64,000 bases of DNA, taken from Roseibium aggregatum. GTDB taxonomy: Bacteria > Pseudomonadota > Alphaproteobacteria > Rhizobiales > Stappiaceae. Of this stretch, positions 27,980-36,578 are shown one piece after another (the first letter of the stretch is position 1; each line of letters opens with the position of its first letter). The stretch is from positions 124,001 to 188,000 of the forward strand of contig NZ_JABFCZ010000004.1 in NCBI RefSeq assembly GCF_014692675.1. Reading direction: 5' to 3'. The notes below the pieces were generated by a model. That model searched no databases and was not told the origin of the DNA. It saw nothing but the letters and a program-made list of their open reading frames with translations. The position numbers and the translations under genes were made by a program.

Positions 27980-28689
27980 CCCTCGACCCCCAGATAGACC
28001 TGTTTCACATGGGCGTTTTGCAGAACCTCGTCGGGCGAGCCGGAAACGATGATATTGCCGCCATGTAGCACCGCGATCCGGTCGGCCAGCCGCCGCAGCG
28101 CATGAATGACATGCTCGATCCAGACGATGGTGGTGCCCCTGTCGCGCACGCCGCCGATGATCTGGAGCAGGCTGTCGCATTCCGCGTCGGTCAGGCCGCC
28201 GGCGATTTCATCGAGCAACAGCATACGCGGATTGCTGCCGAGCGCCTTGGCAAGCTCCAGCCGCTTGAGGTCAAGCAGGGACAGGTCCCCCGCCGGCGTG
28301 TTCTTGCGGTGGGCGAGCTCGACGGTTTCCAGAACCTCTTCGGCGCGCTCGGCGGCATCGCGCATCTTCTGGCCGCCGCCGTGCAGGCCCGCAGCCAGAA
28401 CGTTTTCGAACACGCTCATGTTGGTGAAAGGCTTCGGCACCTGGTAGGTGCGCGCGATGCCGAGGCGGCAACGGTCCCACACCTTTGTCCGGGACAGGTC
28501 CTTGCCTTCGAACAGGATCTCGCCGCTGCTCGGCGTCTGGACACCGGCGATCAGATTGAACAGCGTTGTCTTGCCGGCACCGTTCGGCCCGATGATGCCC
28601 AGAACCTCTCCCTGAGGAACGCTCAGGTCGAGATTGCTCAGCACATTGAGCGCGCCGAAACTCTTGGATAGAGCATGCAGGTTCAGCAT
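27976..28689 (-). CDS. Branched-chain-type ABC transporter ATPase (LivG-like)
   Basis: This 237-residue ATPase has Walker A GPNGAGKTT (34-42), a signature region LLDLKRLELAKALG and Walker B MLLLDEIAGGLTD. The family signature (normally LSGGQ-like) is altered to LSLLDLKR, as in many LivG proteins of aromatic uptake systems. It lies downstream of the receptor gene, with a hairpin in between. Confidence 0.92.
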   Translation of the reverse strand: MLNLHALSKSFGALNVLSNLDLSVPQGEVLGIIGPNGAGKTTLFNLIAGVQTPSSGEILFEGKDLSRTKVWDRCRLGIARTYQVPKPFTNMSVFENVLAAGLHGGGQKMRDAAERAEEVLETVELAHRKNTPAGDLSLLDLKRLELAKALGSNPRMLLLDEIAGGLTDAECDSLLQIIGGVRDRGTTIVWIEHVIHALRRLADRIAVLHGGNIIVSGSPDEVLQNAHVKQVYLGVEG

Positions 28690-28762
28690 CTCGGCCTATC
28701 CATCTTTTGATACGAACATTGTGCTGCGGAAACTGTTGGAATTTCAAGGCGGGAGACGAAAA

Positions 28763-28794
28763 GGAACGCCGCGCCCGAGAAGCGGACGCGGCGT
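28763..28794 (-). terminator. Hairpin between receptor and LivG-like genes (attenuating terminator)
   Basis: On the minus strand ACGCCGCG pairs with CGCGGCGT around a 13-base loop and is followed by TTCCTTTTC. It would lower transport gene expression relative to the receptor, a common pattern in ABC operons. Confidence 0.55.
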
Positions 28795-28803
28795 CCAGGC
28801 TGC

Positions 28804-30096
28804 CTAGCTGTACTTGATCAGCATGGGCTCTGCATTGACCGGAACTTCCGGCGTGGTCGTGTTGTCCACGATCACCATGTCGAGCGGGAACTTCTCGCCC
28901 TTGACCCACTGGCCGATGACGAGCGGTGTCTCCGCGGTATTCGGGAACGGCCCCTTGGTGAAGTCGAGCGCACCCACGATGGACTTGTAGTTGGTCGTCT
29001 TCAGGGCGTCGCGGATGGAGCCCTTGTCGTCGAGGTTCTCGGTCCGCTTCAGCGTGTCGAAGATGACTTCGAACAGGGCATGGCGGAAGCCGAGCGGCAG
29101 CGACCACTGCCGGCCGCTAGCGGCCTCGTATGCGTCGGCGAGCTCAAGCGAACTCTGGCCGGTCAGGCCGGAGCTGTAGGGATGGTACTTGCTCCACCAG
29201 ACTTCGGTGCTGAGGCCCAAAGCGCGATCCCCGAGCGGCTCCATGGCCTGCGGGAATTCGCAGGCCTTGCCGACATAGACGATCTTCGGCTGGAAGCCCT
29301 GCTGGGCCGCACCGTTCCAGAAGGTCGTGAATTCCGGCGGCGGCAGCACGCCCTGGATGATCTCGACATTGGCGGCCTTGAAAGCGGCGATCTGCGCATT
29401 GTAGTTGCTCGCCGGCATGTCGAACCGGCCCGGATCGATCACAGAAAAACCTTCGGATTCGAAATACGGCGGGAAGCCGTGCGCCTTGTCCGACTGTGCG
29501 ATGCCGTCACCGTCGTTCGGCCACAGCCCGCCGATCACCTTGTTGGTTTCCAGACGCTTCCAGTACGGCACCAGCGCACGGGACAATCCGCCGCCGGAGA
29601 AGAAGAAGTGATAGGTCCAATCCCAGCCCACGGCCGGATCGCCGTTACGGCCGAAGAAATAGGGCTCCAGCGGTGCGTCGTTGCTGACGCACGGCACGCC
29701 GTTGATTTCGCACTGGTCCGACACCGGGTTCACCGTTTCCGGCGTGGCGAAGGTCGCCACCAGGTCGACCTCGTCCTGCAGGATCAGCTCCTGCGTGACT
29801 TCCGCGGCCCGGTTCGGGTTGGACTGGCTGTCCTTGATGATGATCTCGTACGGATGCTTGGTCCCGTTGACGTCGATGCTGCCGCCGAGCGTCTTCTGCA
29901 CCTGGTCGAGCACGAAGGGTATGTGTTCGGTGAAGAAGGCCAGCGGACCCGTGCTCGGTTGCACGAGGCCGATCTTGATGGTCTTCGGCGTGGCAAGGGC
30001 GCGGGTCATGAAACCCGGCGCGGCGGTTGCGGCTGCACCCGCGGCGAGACCCGACAGAGCCTGCCGGCGGTTAATGGAAAATGGTGTCTTGGTCAT
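28804..30096 (-). CDS. Periplasmic receptor of the Liv-type ABC importer, with Tat signal
   Basis: This 430-residue type I periplasmic binding protein (Peripla_BP_6/LivK-like) has a twin-arginine leader (NRRQALSGLAAG) and ALA near residue 35. Family segments visible are KIGLVQPSTGPLAFF and VVATFATPETVNPVSDQCE-like loops. Export by Tat is less usual for this family and may mean folding in the cytoplasm. The ATG 30096 has a GGGGAGGAAA box. It is transcribed divergently from the cupin operon. The ligand is not readable from sequence. Confidence 0.9.
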   Translation of the reverse strand: MTKTPFSINRRQALSGLAAGAAATAAPGFMTRALATPKTIKIGLVQPSTGPLAFFTEHIPFVLDQVQKTLGGSIDVNGTKHPYEIIIKDSQSNPNRAAEVTQELILQDEVDLVATFATPETVNPVSDQCEINGVPCVSNDAPLEPYFFGRNGDPAVGWDWTYHFFFSGGGLSRALVPYWKRLETNKVIGGLWPNDGDGIAQSDKAHGFPPYFESEGFSVIDPGRFDMPASNYNAQIAAFKAANVEIIQGVLPPPEFTTFWNGAAQQGFQPKIVYVGKACEFPQAMEPLGDRALGLSTEVWWSKYHPYSSGLTGQSSLELADAYEAASGRQWSLPLGFRHALFEVIFDTLKRTENLDDKGSIRDALKTTNYKSIVGALDFTKGPFPNTAETPLVIGQWVKGEKFPLDMVIVDNTTTPEVPVNAEPMLIKYS

Positions 30097-30229
30097 GTTT
30101 CCTCCCCAGGAATGACGCCCGCCCTGCTCCTCCAACACGACGGATATGATCCACAATTTTGACGATAATGCGAAAATGGTTGGAAGGCAAACTAATTGGA
30201 TGACTAGACCTGGATCGCCTGTGTATATA

Positions 30230-30243
30230 GTTTGAAATCAAAC
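30230..30243. promoter_or_regulatory. Candidate MarR operator GTTTGA-N2-TCAAAC
   Basis: A perfect six-base inverted repeat with a two-base centre lies 18 bases before the cupin start codon and close to its ribosome site. The MarR gene at 31583 is in the operon it would control. Confidence 0.5.
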
Positions 30244-30261
30244 CATAACAGGGAGGAGATC

Positions 30262-30795
30262 ATGCCGAAAATCGAAGGGGGCGAATTCTGGCGCGGCATC
30301 AAGCCGATAGAGCAGGTTTTCCGCGCCGACGCCCAGCCGGAAGCCTATGTCGCCAACGCCCCGACCGAGGACGAGCGCTACTACGTTCCGTTTTCCGATA
30401 CGGTGTTCTCGCGACCGCTGTGGATCTCGCCGAGCCAGAACAAATGGGCGGACATCCTCTATGCCAAGGCCGCCGGCCTGGTGAACCGGCACTATCATCC
30501 CCACGAGGTCTTCGCCTACACGATCTCCGGCAAATGGGGCTATCTGGAACATGACTGGATCGCAACCGCCGGCGACTTCGTCTACGAATCTCCCGGCGAA
30601 GGCCACACGCTGGTCGCCTACGATCACGAAGAGCCGATGCGCGCCTATTTCATCGTCAAGGGTCCCCTGATCTGGCTCGACGAGGACGGCAACAGTGCCG
30701 GTCATTTCGATGTCCATGACTATCTCGCCATGTGCCGCGCGCACTATGAAAAGGTCGGTCTCGGCGCCGCCGCGATCGACGCTCTGATCCGCTGA
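30262..30795 (+). CDS. Cupin dioxygenase, 2,4'-dihydroxyacetophenone dioxygenase family
   Basis: This 177-residue single-domain cupin has the metal site NRHYHPHEVFAYTISG (about residues 75-90), with two histidines and a glutamate, and the second motif EGHTLVAY. The family cleaves the side chain of dihydroxyacetophenone into hydroxybenzoate and formate. That assignment is from sequence memory, and the ring position of its substrate is unknown. The ATG 30262 has a strong GGGAGGAG box. It heads an operon with an SDR, a MarR and an aldehyde dehydrogenase. Confidence 0.75.
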   Translation: MPKIEGGEFWRGIKPIEQVFRADAQPEAYVANAPTEDERYYVPFSDTVFSRPLWISPSQNKWADILYAKAAGLVNRHYHPHEVFAYTISGKWGYLEHDWIATAGDFVYESPGEGHTLVAYDHEEPMRAYFIVKGPLIWLDEDGNSAGHFDVHDYLAMCRAHYEKVGLGAAAIDALIR

Positions 30796-30824
30796 CCACA
30801 TCACCGCTGCAGTCCGGAGGGAAC

Positions 30825-31586
30825 ATGAACGCTCTTGGCAACAAGACCTGCATCATCACCGGCGGGGCCGGAAGCCTCGGGCTTGCGGCCGCGAAGCTGT
30901 TCCTGGCCGAAGGCGCCAGGGTAATGCTGGTCGATCTGAACCCGGATACCCTTGCCGATGCGAAAGCCGAACTCGGCGGCGGCGGCAATGTCGATACCTG
31001 CAGCGCCGACGTATCCAGCGAAACCGATGTTCAGCGCTATGTGGAGGCGACCTGCACCCGCTTCGGCAATATCGACGTCCTGTTCTCCAATGCCGGAAAT
31101 TTCGGAACGGTCGCACCGATCGAGGACTATCCGACCGGGATCTTCGACGCGGTCTACGCTGTCCATGTCCGCGGCGCGTTTTTGGCCGCAAAACATGCGG
31201 TGCCGCACATGAACGACGGCGGCTCGATCGTCATCACCTCGTCCGTCGCAGGCACCCGCGGCGATCCGGGCGTCTATGCCTATATCACCGCGAAACATGC
31301 CCAGACCGGACTGATGCGCTGTCTCGCCAAGGAGCTGGCCCCGCGCCGGATCCGGGTCAACACCATCCATCCGGGTCCGATCGACAACGCATTCCAGCTC
31401 TCCGTGGAAGAAGGTTTGGCTAAGGAGATCGGACGGGACGGAACAGAATTCTTCAACGAGATCATTCCGCTCGGCCGCCACGGCAGCCCCGACGAAATTG
31501 CACGTTCCGTACTTTACCTTGCATCCGACCAGAGCAGCTTTACAACCGGCGCCATGCTGATGGTCGATGGAGGAATGAGTGCATGA
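30825..31586 (+). CDS. Short-chain dehydrogenase/reductase
   Basis: This 253-residue classical SDR has the nucleotide motif TGGAGSLGLA (12-21), NAG at SNAGNFG, the catalytic S-Y-K set (ITSSVAG, YAYITAKHA) and a C-terminal MLMVDGGMSA. The acidic D after beta-2 (MLVDLN) favours NAD+. It would oxidise a hydroxyl group of an aromatic side chain, judging from the neighbours. The stop overlaps the MarR start (ATGA). Confidence 0.88.
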   Translation: MNALGNKTCIITGGAGSLGLAAAKLFLAEGARVMLVDLNPDTLADAKAELGGGGNVDTCSADVSSETDVQRYVEATCTRFGNIDVLFSNAGNFGTVAPIEDYPTGIFDAVYAVHVRGAFLAAKHAVPHMNDGGSIVITSSVAGTRGDPGVYAYITAKHAQTGLMRCLAKELAPRRIRVNTIHPGPIDNAFQLSVEEGLAKEIGRDGTEFFNEIIPLGRHGSPDEIARSVLYLASDQSSFTTGAMLMVDGGMSA

Positions 31587-32062
31587 GCAAAACCAAGGGG
31601 CAACCTGAAGCCTCCCCGTCTGAGGAAGAGGGAAAAATCCGCCTGGGCCCGCTGGAAAACTTCATCGGCTTCAACCTGCGTCTGGCGCAGGATGCCTCGT
31701 TCCAGACCTATGCCCAGCACGTCGGCAAGCCCCATCTGAGACCCGGCCGATTCGCCGCCATGATGTTGATCCACCAGAACCCCGGTCTCACCCAGATGGA
31801 GCTGAGCCGGGCGATCGCGCGCGACAAGTCTTCCGTGACCCCCCTGGTCCAGACCCTTCAGCGCGAGGGCCTGATCACCCGGACACCGTCGGAAATCGAC
31901 CGGCGCCGGGTCACCCTGCGGCTGACCGACGCCGGGGAAGAGGTGCTCAAGTCGCTGCTGGCCCATGCCGAGGAACATGACAGGAAACTCGATGCCATCG
32001 TCGGCGACCGCAAGGCCGAGCTTCTCGAGCTGCTCAAGGACATCGTCAAACACCTGACCTGA
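31583..32062 (+). CDS. MarR-family transcriptional regulator
   Basis: This 159-residue regulator has the MarR winged helix (LTQMELSRAIARDKSSVTPLVQTLQREGLI), the wing ITRTPSEIDRRRVTLRLT and a C-terminal dimer helix. It is translated with the SDR and precedes the aldehyde dehydrogenase. It probably senses an aromatic substrate and acts at the GTTTGA palindrome before the operon. Confidence 0.88.
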   Translation: MSKTKGQPEASPSEEEGKIRLGPLENFIGFNLRLAQDASFQTYAQHVGKPHLRPGRFAAMMLIHQNPGLTQMELSRAIARDKSSVTPLVQTLQREGLITRTPSEIDRRRVTLRLTDAGEEVLKSLLAHAEEHDRKLDAIVGDRKAELLELLKDIVKHLT

Positions 32063-32115
32063 AACGTGTTTCCAGCACGTCTTCGGGCCACAACAAAACC
32101 ACCAAGGAGGTTTCC

Positions 32116-33562
32116 ATGAAAATCGACATGCTCATCAACGGGGAGCCGGTTGGCGCAACCGGCGGAGCGACCTTCACCCGGAACGATCCGGTAACCGGCG
32201 CGCCCGCCACCACCGCACCGGCGGCCACCGTCGCCGACGCCATCGCCGCGGTCGATGCAGCCGCAGCCGCCTTCCCGGCCTGGTCCAGGATCGGCCCGAA
32301 CGAACGCCGCACCCTGCTCCTGAAAGCCTCCGAGGCACTGGCGGCAAAGAAGGACGAGTTCATGCGGCTCGTCGTTGAGGAAACCGGGTCGACCGCGATC
32401 TGGGGCGGCTTCAACGTCATGCTCGCCAGCCAGATGCTGCGCGAAGCCGCGTCCATGACAACCCAGGTCGGCGGTGAGGTTATCCCGTCCGACAAGCCCG
32501 GCTCGCTTGCCATGGGCATCCGCCAGCCGGCCGGTGTCGTTCTCGGCATGGCGCCTTGGAACGCCCCCGTCATCCTCGGCACCCGTGCGATCGCCATGCC
32601 GCTCGCCTGCGGCAACACGGTCGTCCTGAAAGCCTCCGAGCTCTGCCCGGGCATCCACCGCCTCATCGGCGAATGCATGAACGAGGCCGGTCTGCCGAAG
32701 GGCGTGGTCAATGTCGTCACCAATGCCCCGGAAGACGCGCCGCAGATCGTGGAAGCGCTGATTGCGCACCCGGCCGTCAAGCGCGTCAACTTCACCGGCT
32801 CCACCCGCGTCGGCAGGATCATCGGCGAACTCGCCGGTCGCCACCTGAAGCCCGCGCTGCTGGAATTGGGCGGCAAGAACCCGATGCTGGTTCTGGACGA
32901 TGCCGATATCGATGCCGCGGTCAATGCCGCCGCCTTCGGCTGCTACATGAACCAGGGGCAGATTCTGCATGTCCACCGAGCGGATCATCGTCGATGAAAA
33001 GGTCGCCGACGAATTCGTCTCGAAGCTCGCCGCCAAGGCCTCCGGCCTGCCGGCCGGCAACCCGCGTGAACATGTCGTCCTCGGTTCGCTGATCGACCTG
33101 GCACCGGCCGAACGCATGGACGCCTTCCTGGAAGACGCCAAGGCCAAGGGCGCCAAGGTTCTCGCCGGCGGCGGCCGTGACGGCACCATCGTTCAGGCGA
33201 CCGTCGTCGACAACGTCTCGAAGGACATGCGCATCTACAACGAAGAGTCCTTCGGTCCGGTCAAACCGGTCATCCGCGTGAAGTCGACCGAGGAAGCCAT
33301 CGCCGTTGCCAATGACACCGAATACGGCCTGTCGGCTGCGGTCTTCGGCAAGGACATCATGCGCGCGATGGAGGTCGCCAAGCAGATCCATTCCGGCATC
33401 TGCCACATCAACGGCCCGACCGTTGCCGACGAGGCGCAGATGCCGTTCGGCGGCGTCGGCGCATCCGGTTACGGCCGGTTCGGCGGCAAGGCGGCCATCG
33501 ACCAGTTCACGGACCTGCGCTGGATCACCATCGAGGATCCGCATCAGCATTATCCGTTCTGA
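32116..33562 (+). pseudogene. Aromatic aldehyde dehydrogenase, single-base frameshift at the catalytic cysteine
   Basis: Two frames (32116-32997 and 32969-33562) together give one NAD(P)-dependent aldehyde dehydrogenase of about 481 residues, similar to vanillin/salicylaldehyde dehydrogenases. The first frame has PWNAP, the FTGSTRVG loop and the catalytic glutamate in LELGGKNP. It then reads NQGQI-LHVHR, where NQGQI-CMSTER is expected. One extra base in ATTC at 32962-32965 causes this. Everything after is intact (EESFGPV, GYGRFGGKA). Either the gene is freshly broken or the sequence has an error. As written, no catalytic cysteine is translated in frame. Confidence 0.88.
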
Positions 33563-33586
33563 TCGGTCAGCGGAAAAAACAAAGAG

Positions 33587-33619
33587 CGGGCCAGTGCCTC
33601 ATCCGGCACCGGCCCGTTT
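33587..33619 (+). terminator. Terminator after the aldehyde dehydrogenase
   Basis: CGGGCCaGTGCC pairs with GGCACcGGCCCG around a six-base loop, followed by TTT. It closes the cupin operon and separates it from the LysR gene. Confidence 0.8.
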
Positions 33620-33690
33620 CGTCGTTATTCGGGCAGGATCCGGCGAATGTCCGGATTGACCACGCGGCGCATTCGGGTTGATCTTGCTTC

Positions 33691-34605
33691 ATGAAAATTC
33701 CCAACCGAGTCCGCCTGCGTCATATCCGCTGTTTCCTGAGCGTGGCCGAGCACGGCTCGGTGACCAAGGCCGCGGCCGCACTCAACACCGTGCAGCCGGC
33801 ACTTTCGCGCACCTTGCGCGAACTGGAGGCGGAACTGGGCCAGCCGCTGTTCGAGCGCACCGCCAAGGGGCTTGTCCCGACCCAGGCCGGAGAAACGCTG
33901 CGCCGTCACGCGCTCACCGGCATGTCCCAGATCGAGCGCGGCATTCAACTGGCAAGCGGCGACGAGCAGCAGCACACGGTTTCGGTCGGCATGCTGCCGA
34001 ATGTGTCGCGAACCCTCGTCCCCAAGGCCGTTTCCAGGTTCAAGGAGATCGCTCCGGACATCGACGTCCGGCTCTATTGGGCCAATGTCGCGGAGATCGT
34101 CGACCGGCTGCGCCAGGGCGATATCGATTGCATGGTCGGCCGTCTGCCGTCACTGGAACACATGGCAGGCGTCAGTTTCGAACACCTCTATTCCGAACCC
34201 CTCATCTTTGTTGCGCGCAAGGGACATCCGCTCGCCGACGTACCCAATCTCACGCTAGACGATATCGATCGGGGACTCGTGATCGTGCCGCAGCCGAATA
34301 CGATCATCCGGCGGGAACTTGGCAAGTTCACCACCGGGCGGGGCCTGGCCGAGTTCTCCAACAAGATCGAAACGGTTTCCTTCGAATTCACCAGGGCGTT
34401 TCTGGCCGCCCAGGATGCCGTCGCCTGCATGCCGTTGGGGTCTGTACGCCAGGAGCTCGCCGACGGCCGGCTTGTCGTCCTCGACATTCACGGCGAGGAA
34501 CTGACCGGGTCGGTCGGCCTGTCGTTCATGACCGGCCGCGATCTCTCGCCTGCGGCCGCACAACTGGTCGAGGTCCTGCGCGAGGAAGCCCGCGCCTACG
34601 CCTAG
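33691..34605 (+). CDS. LysR-family regulator (PcaQ/GbpR-like)
   Basis: This 304-residue LysR regulator has its helix-turn-helix near residues 20-45 (SVTKAAAALNTVQPALSRTLRELE) and a type-2 substrate domain. The general look is that of PcaQ-like regulators. It stands alone after a terminator and points toward the sulfatase gene on the same strand, with an inverted repeat in the gap. That makes the sulfatase-TRAP genes its probable target, although LysR regulators are more often divergent from their targets. Confidence 0.88.
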   Translation: MKIPNRVRLRHIRCFLSVAEHGSVTKAAAALNTVQPALSRTLRELEAELGQPLFERTAKGLVPTQAGETLRRHALTGMSQIERGIQLASGDEQQHTVSVGMLPNVSRTLVPKAVSRFKEIAPDIDVRLYWANVAEIVDRLRQGDIDCMVGRLPSLEHMAGVSFEHLYSEPLIFVARKGHPLADVPNLTLDDIDRGLVIVPQPNTIIRRELGKFTTGRGLAEFSNKIETVSFEFTRAFLAAQDAVACMPLGSVRQELADGRLVVLDIHGEELTGSVGLSFMTGRDLSPAAAQLVEVLREEARAYA

Positions 34606-34620
34606 ACCCAGGACAAGGCC

Positions 34621-34636
34621 ATAACATATTTGTTAT
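34621..34636. promoter_or_regulatory. Candidate LysR operator ATAAC-N6-GTTAT
   Basis: A short A+T-rich inverted repeat lies 15 bases after the LysR stop and about 200 bases before the sulfatase start. The rest of the gap 34606-34839 holds no gene. Confidence 0.4.
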
Positions 34637-34839
34637 ATTGTGGACGATATCTCTATTATCGCGTCCGGTCATCAGCGGTTAGGTTGATTTCAAAGGCTCA
34701 AAGAAGCCTCAGGGAGGAAAAGCGGCATATCAGGTAAATCCGGCGATCACGCGCCCGGATCCTATTGTTCCGGCTGATTTTCTTCCCTTTTCAGTCTGAG
34801 GCATGGCCGTCTTTGCACGCCTCAAAACCAGGAGAGATC

Positions 34840-36528
34840 ATGCGGAAGACCAGGAACATTCTGTTCATCATGTTCGACCAGCTGCGCTGGGATTATCTGA
34901 GTTGTTATGGTCATCCGCATCTGAAGACGCCGAATATCGACCGGCTGGCGCAAAAGGGCGTGCGCTTCGACAGGGCCTATATCCAGTCACCGCTGTGCGG
35001 CCCGTCGCGCATGTCCACCTATACCGGCCGCTACGTCCACAGCCACGGCGCCTCCTGGAACCAGGTGCCGCTGAAGGTCGGCGAACGGACCATGGGCGAC
35101 TACCTGCGCGACAACGGCATGGGCTGCTGGCTGGTCGGCAAGACCCACATGGAAGCGGATGCGGAAGGCATGCGCCGCCTCGGCCTGGAACCCGACAGCG
35201 TCATCGGCGCCCGCGTCGCCGAATGCGGCTTCGACATCTACGAGCGCGATGACGGAATGCGCCCGGAAGGCCCGGACGGCCTTTACGATCCGGGCGGCGC
35301 GCTCAAGTACAACGAATATCTCCGCGAAAAGGGCTATGACGGCGACAACCCGTGGCACGACTATGCCAACTCCGGGATCGATGACGGCGGCAATGTCCTG
35401 TCCGGATGGTTCCTGAAGAATTCCGACGAACCGGCCAACATCGCCGAGCAGGACAGCGAAACGCCCTACCTGACCCGGCGCGGCATGGAGTTCATCGAGG
35501 CTCAGGGCGACCAGCCCTGGTGCTGTCACCTGTCCTACATCAAGCCGCACTGGCCCTATATCGTGCCGGCGCCCTATCACGACATGTACGGGCCCGAAGA
35601 CTTCCTCCCCGCCGTCCGGAGCCAGGAGGAATTCGACAACGCCCATCCCGTCTTCAAGGGCTTCATGATGGCGCCGGTCGGCCGGGCGTTCTCGCGCGAC
35701 GACATCCGCGACAAGGTGCTGAAAGCCTACATGGGCCTGATCAAGCAATGCGACGATCAGATGGGCGTGCTGTTCGACTGGCTGAAAAAGACCGGGCGGA
35801 TGGATGACACGATGATCGTGGTCACCTCCGATCACGGCGATTTCCTCGGCGATCACTGGCTCGGCGAGAAGACCTTCTTCCAGGACGCCTCCACCAGGGT
35901 GCCGCTGATCATCTATGACCCGTCGGCCGAAGCCGACGCTACCCGCGGAACCGTGTGCGACGAGCTGGTCGAATGCATCGACCTGCTGCCGACCTTTCTT
36001 CAAGCCGCCGGCGGCGACGTGGCCGCCGTCGATCACATCCTGGAAGGCAAGTCGCTGATGCCGGTCCTGCATGGCACGCAGGAGGGGCCGCTCAGGGACC
36101 ACGTCATCTGTGAATATGATTATTCCGCAAGTCCGCTCGCCGGAAAGCTCGGCCTCGACCCGGCGGAGGCGCGCATGTTCATGGTCGCAAACAAGGACTG
36201 GAAACTGATCCACTTCGAAGGCGGCTTCCGGCCCATGCTGTTCGATCTCAAGAACGACCCCGGCGAACTGGTCGACCTTGGAGAAAGCGAACAACTGCAG
36301 CCGGTGATCGACGAACTCTACGACAAGCTGTTTGCCTGGGCGCGTCGGCCGTCCCAGCGCACGACCATGTCCAGAAGTCAATTCATCGGCGCGCGCGGCA
36401 AGGGCTCCGCCAAGGGGGTCCTGATCGGCATCGTCGACGAAGGCGACGTTCCATCGCCGATATCCGCCAACTATGTGGGGCGGAAGGCCAGGGACCGCAG
36501 GGAGACAATGAAACAGGCCGGCGAATAA
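34840..36528 (+). CDS. Cytoplasmic formylglycine-type sulfatase / phosphonate monoester hydrolase
   Basis: This 562-residue alkaline-phosphatase-superfamily enzyme has the sulfatase active-site motif C53-G-P-S-R57, whose cysteine becomes formylglycine. The metal site includes D13-Q14 (FDQLRWD) and SDHGDFLGDHWL. There is no signal peptide (start MRKTRNILFIMFDQ), so it acts on substrate already inside the cell. ATG 34840 has an AGGAGAG box, and the longer upstream frame is not supported. The next genes encode a TAXI-TRAP importer. No formylglycine-generating enzyme is in the window. A phosphonate ester is the alternative substrate. Confidence 0.85.
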   Translation: MRKTRNILFIMFDQLRWDYLSCYGHPHLKTPNIDRLAQKGVRFDRAYIQSPLCGPSRMSTYTGRYVHSHGASWNQVPLKVGERTMGDYLRDNGMGCWLVGKTHMEADAEGMRRLGLEPDSVIGARVAECGFDIYERDDGMRPEGPDGLYDPGGALKYNEYLREKGYDGDNPWHDYANSGIDDGGNVLSGWFLKNSDEPANIAEQDSETPYLTRRGMEFIEAQGDQPWCCHLSYIKPHWPYIVPAPYHDMYGPEDFLPAVRSQEEFDNAHPVFKGFMMAPVGRAFSRDDIRDKVLKAYMGLIKQCDDQMGVLFDWLKKTGRMDDTMIVVTSDHGDFLGDHWLGEKTFFQDASTRVPLIIYDPSAEADATRGTVCDELVECIDLLPTFLQAAGGDVAAVDHILEGKSLMPVLHGTQEGPLRDHVICEYDYSASPLAGKLGLDPAEARMFMVANKDWKLIHFEGGFRPMLFDLKNDPGELVDLGESEQLQPVIDELYDKLFAWARRPSQRTTMSRSQFIGARGKGSAKGVLIGIVDEGDVPSPISANYVGRKARDRRETMKQAGE

Positions 36529-36578
36529 ACACCGGCGTCAATCAGAGAATAAAAACCGTTCATCATTGGGAGGAAAAC

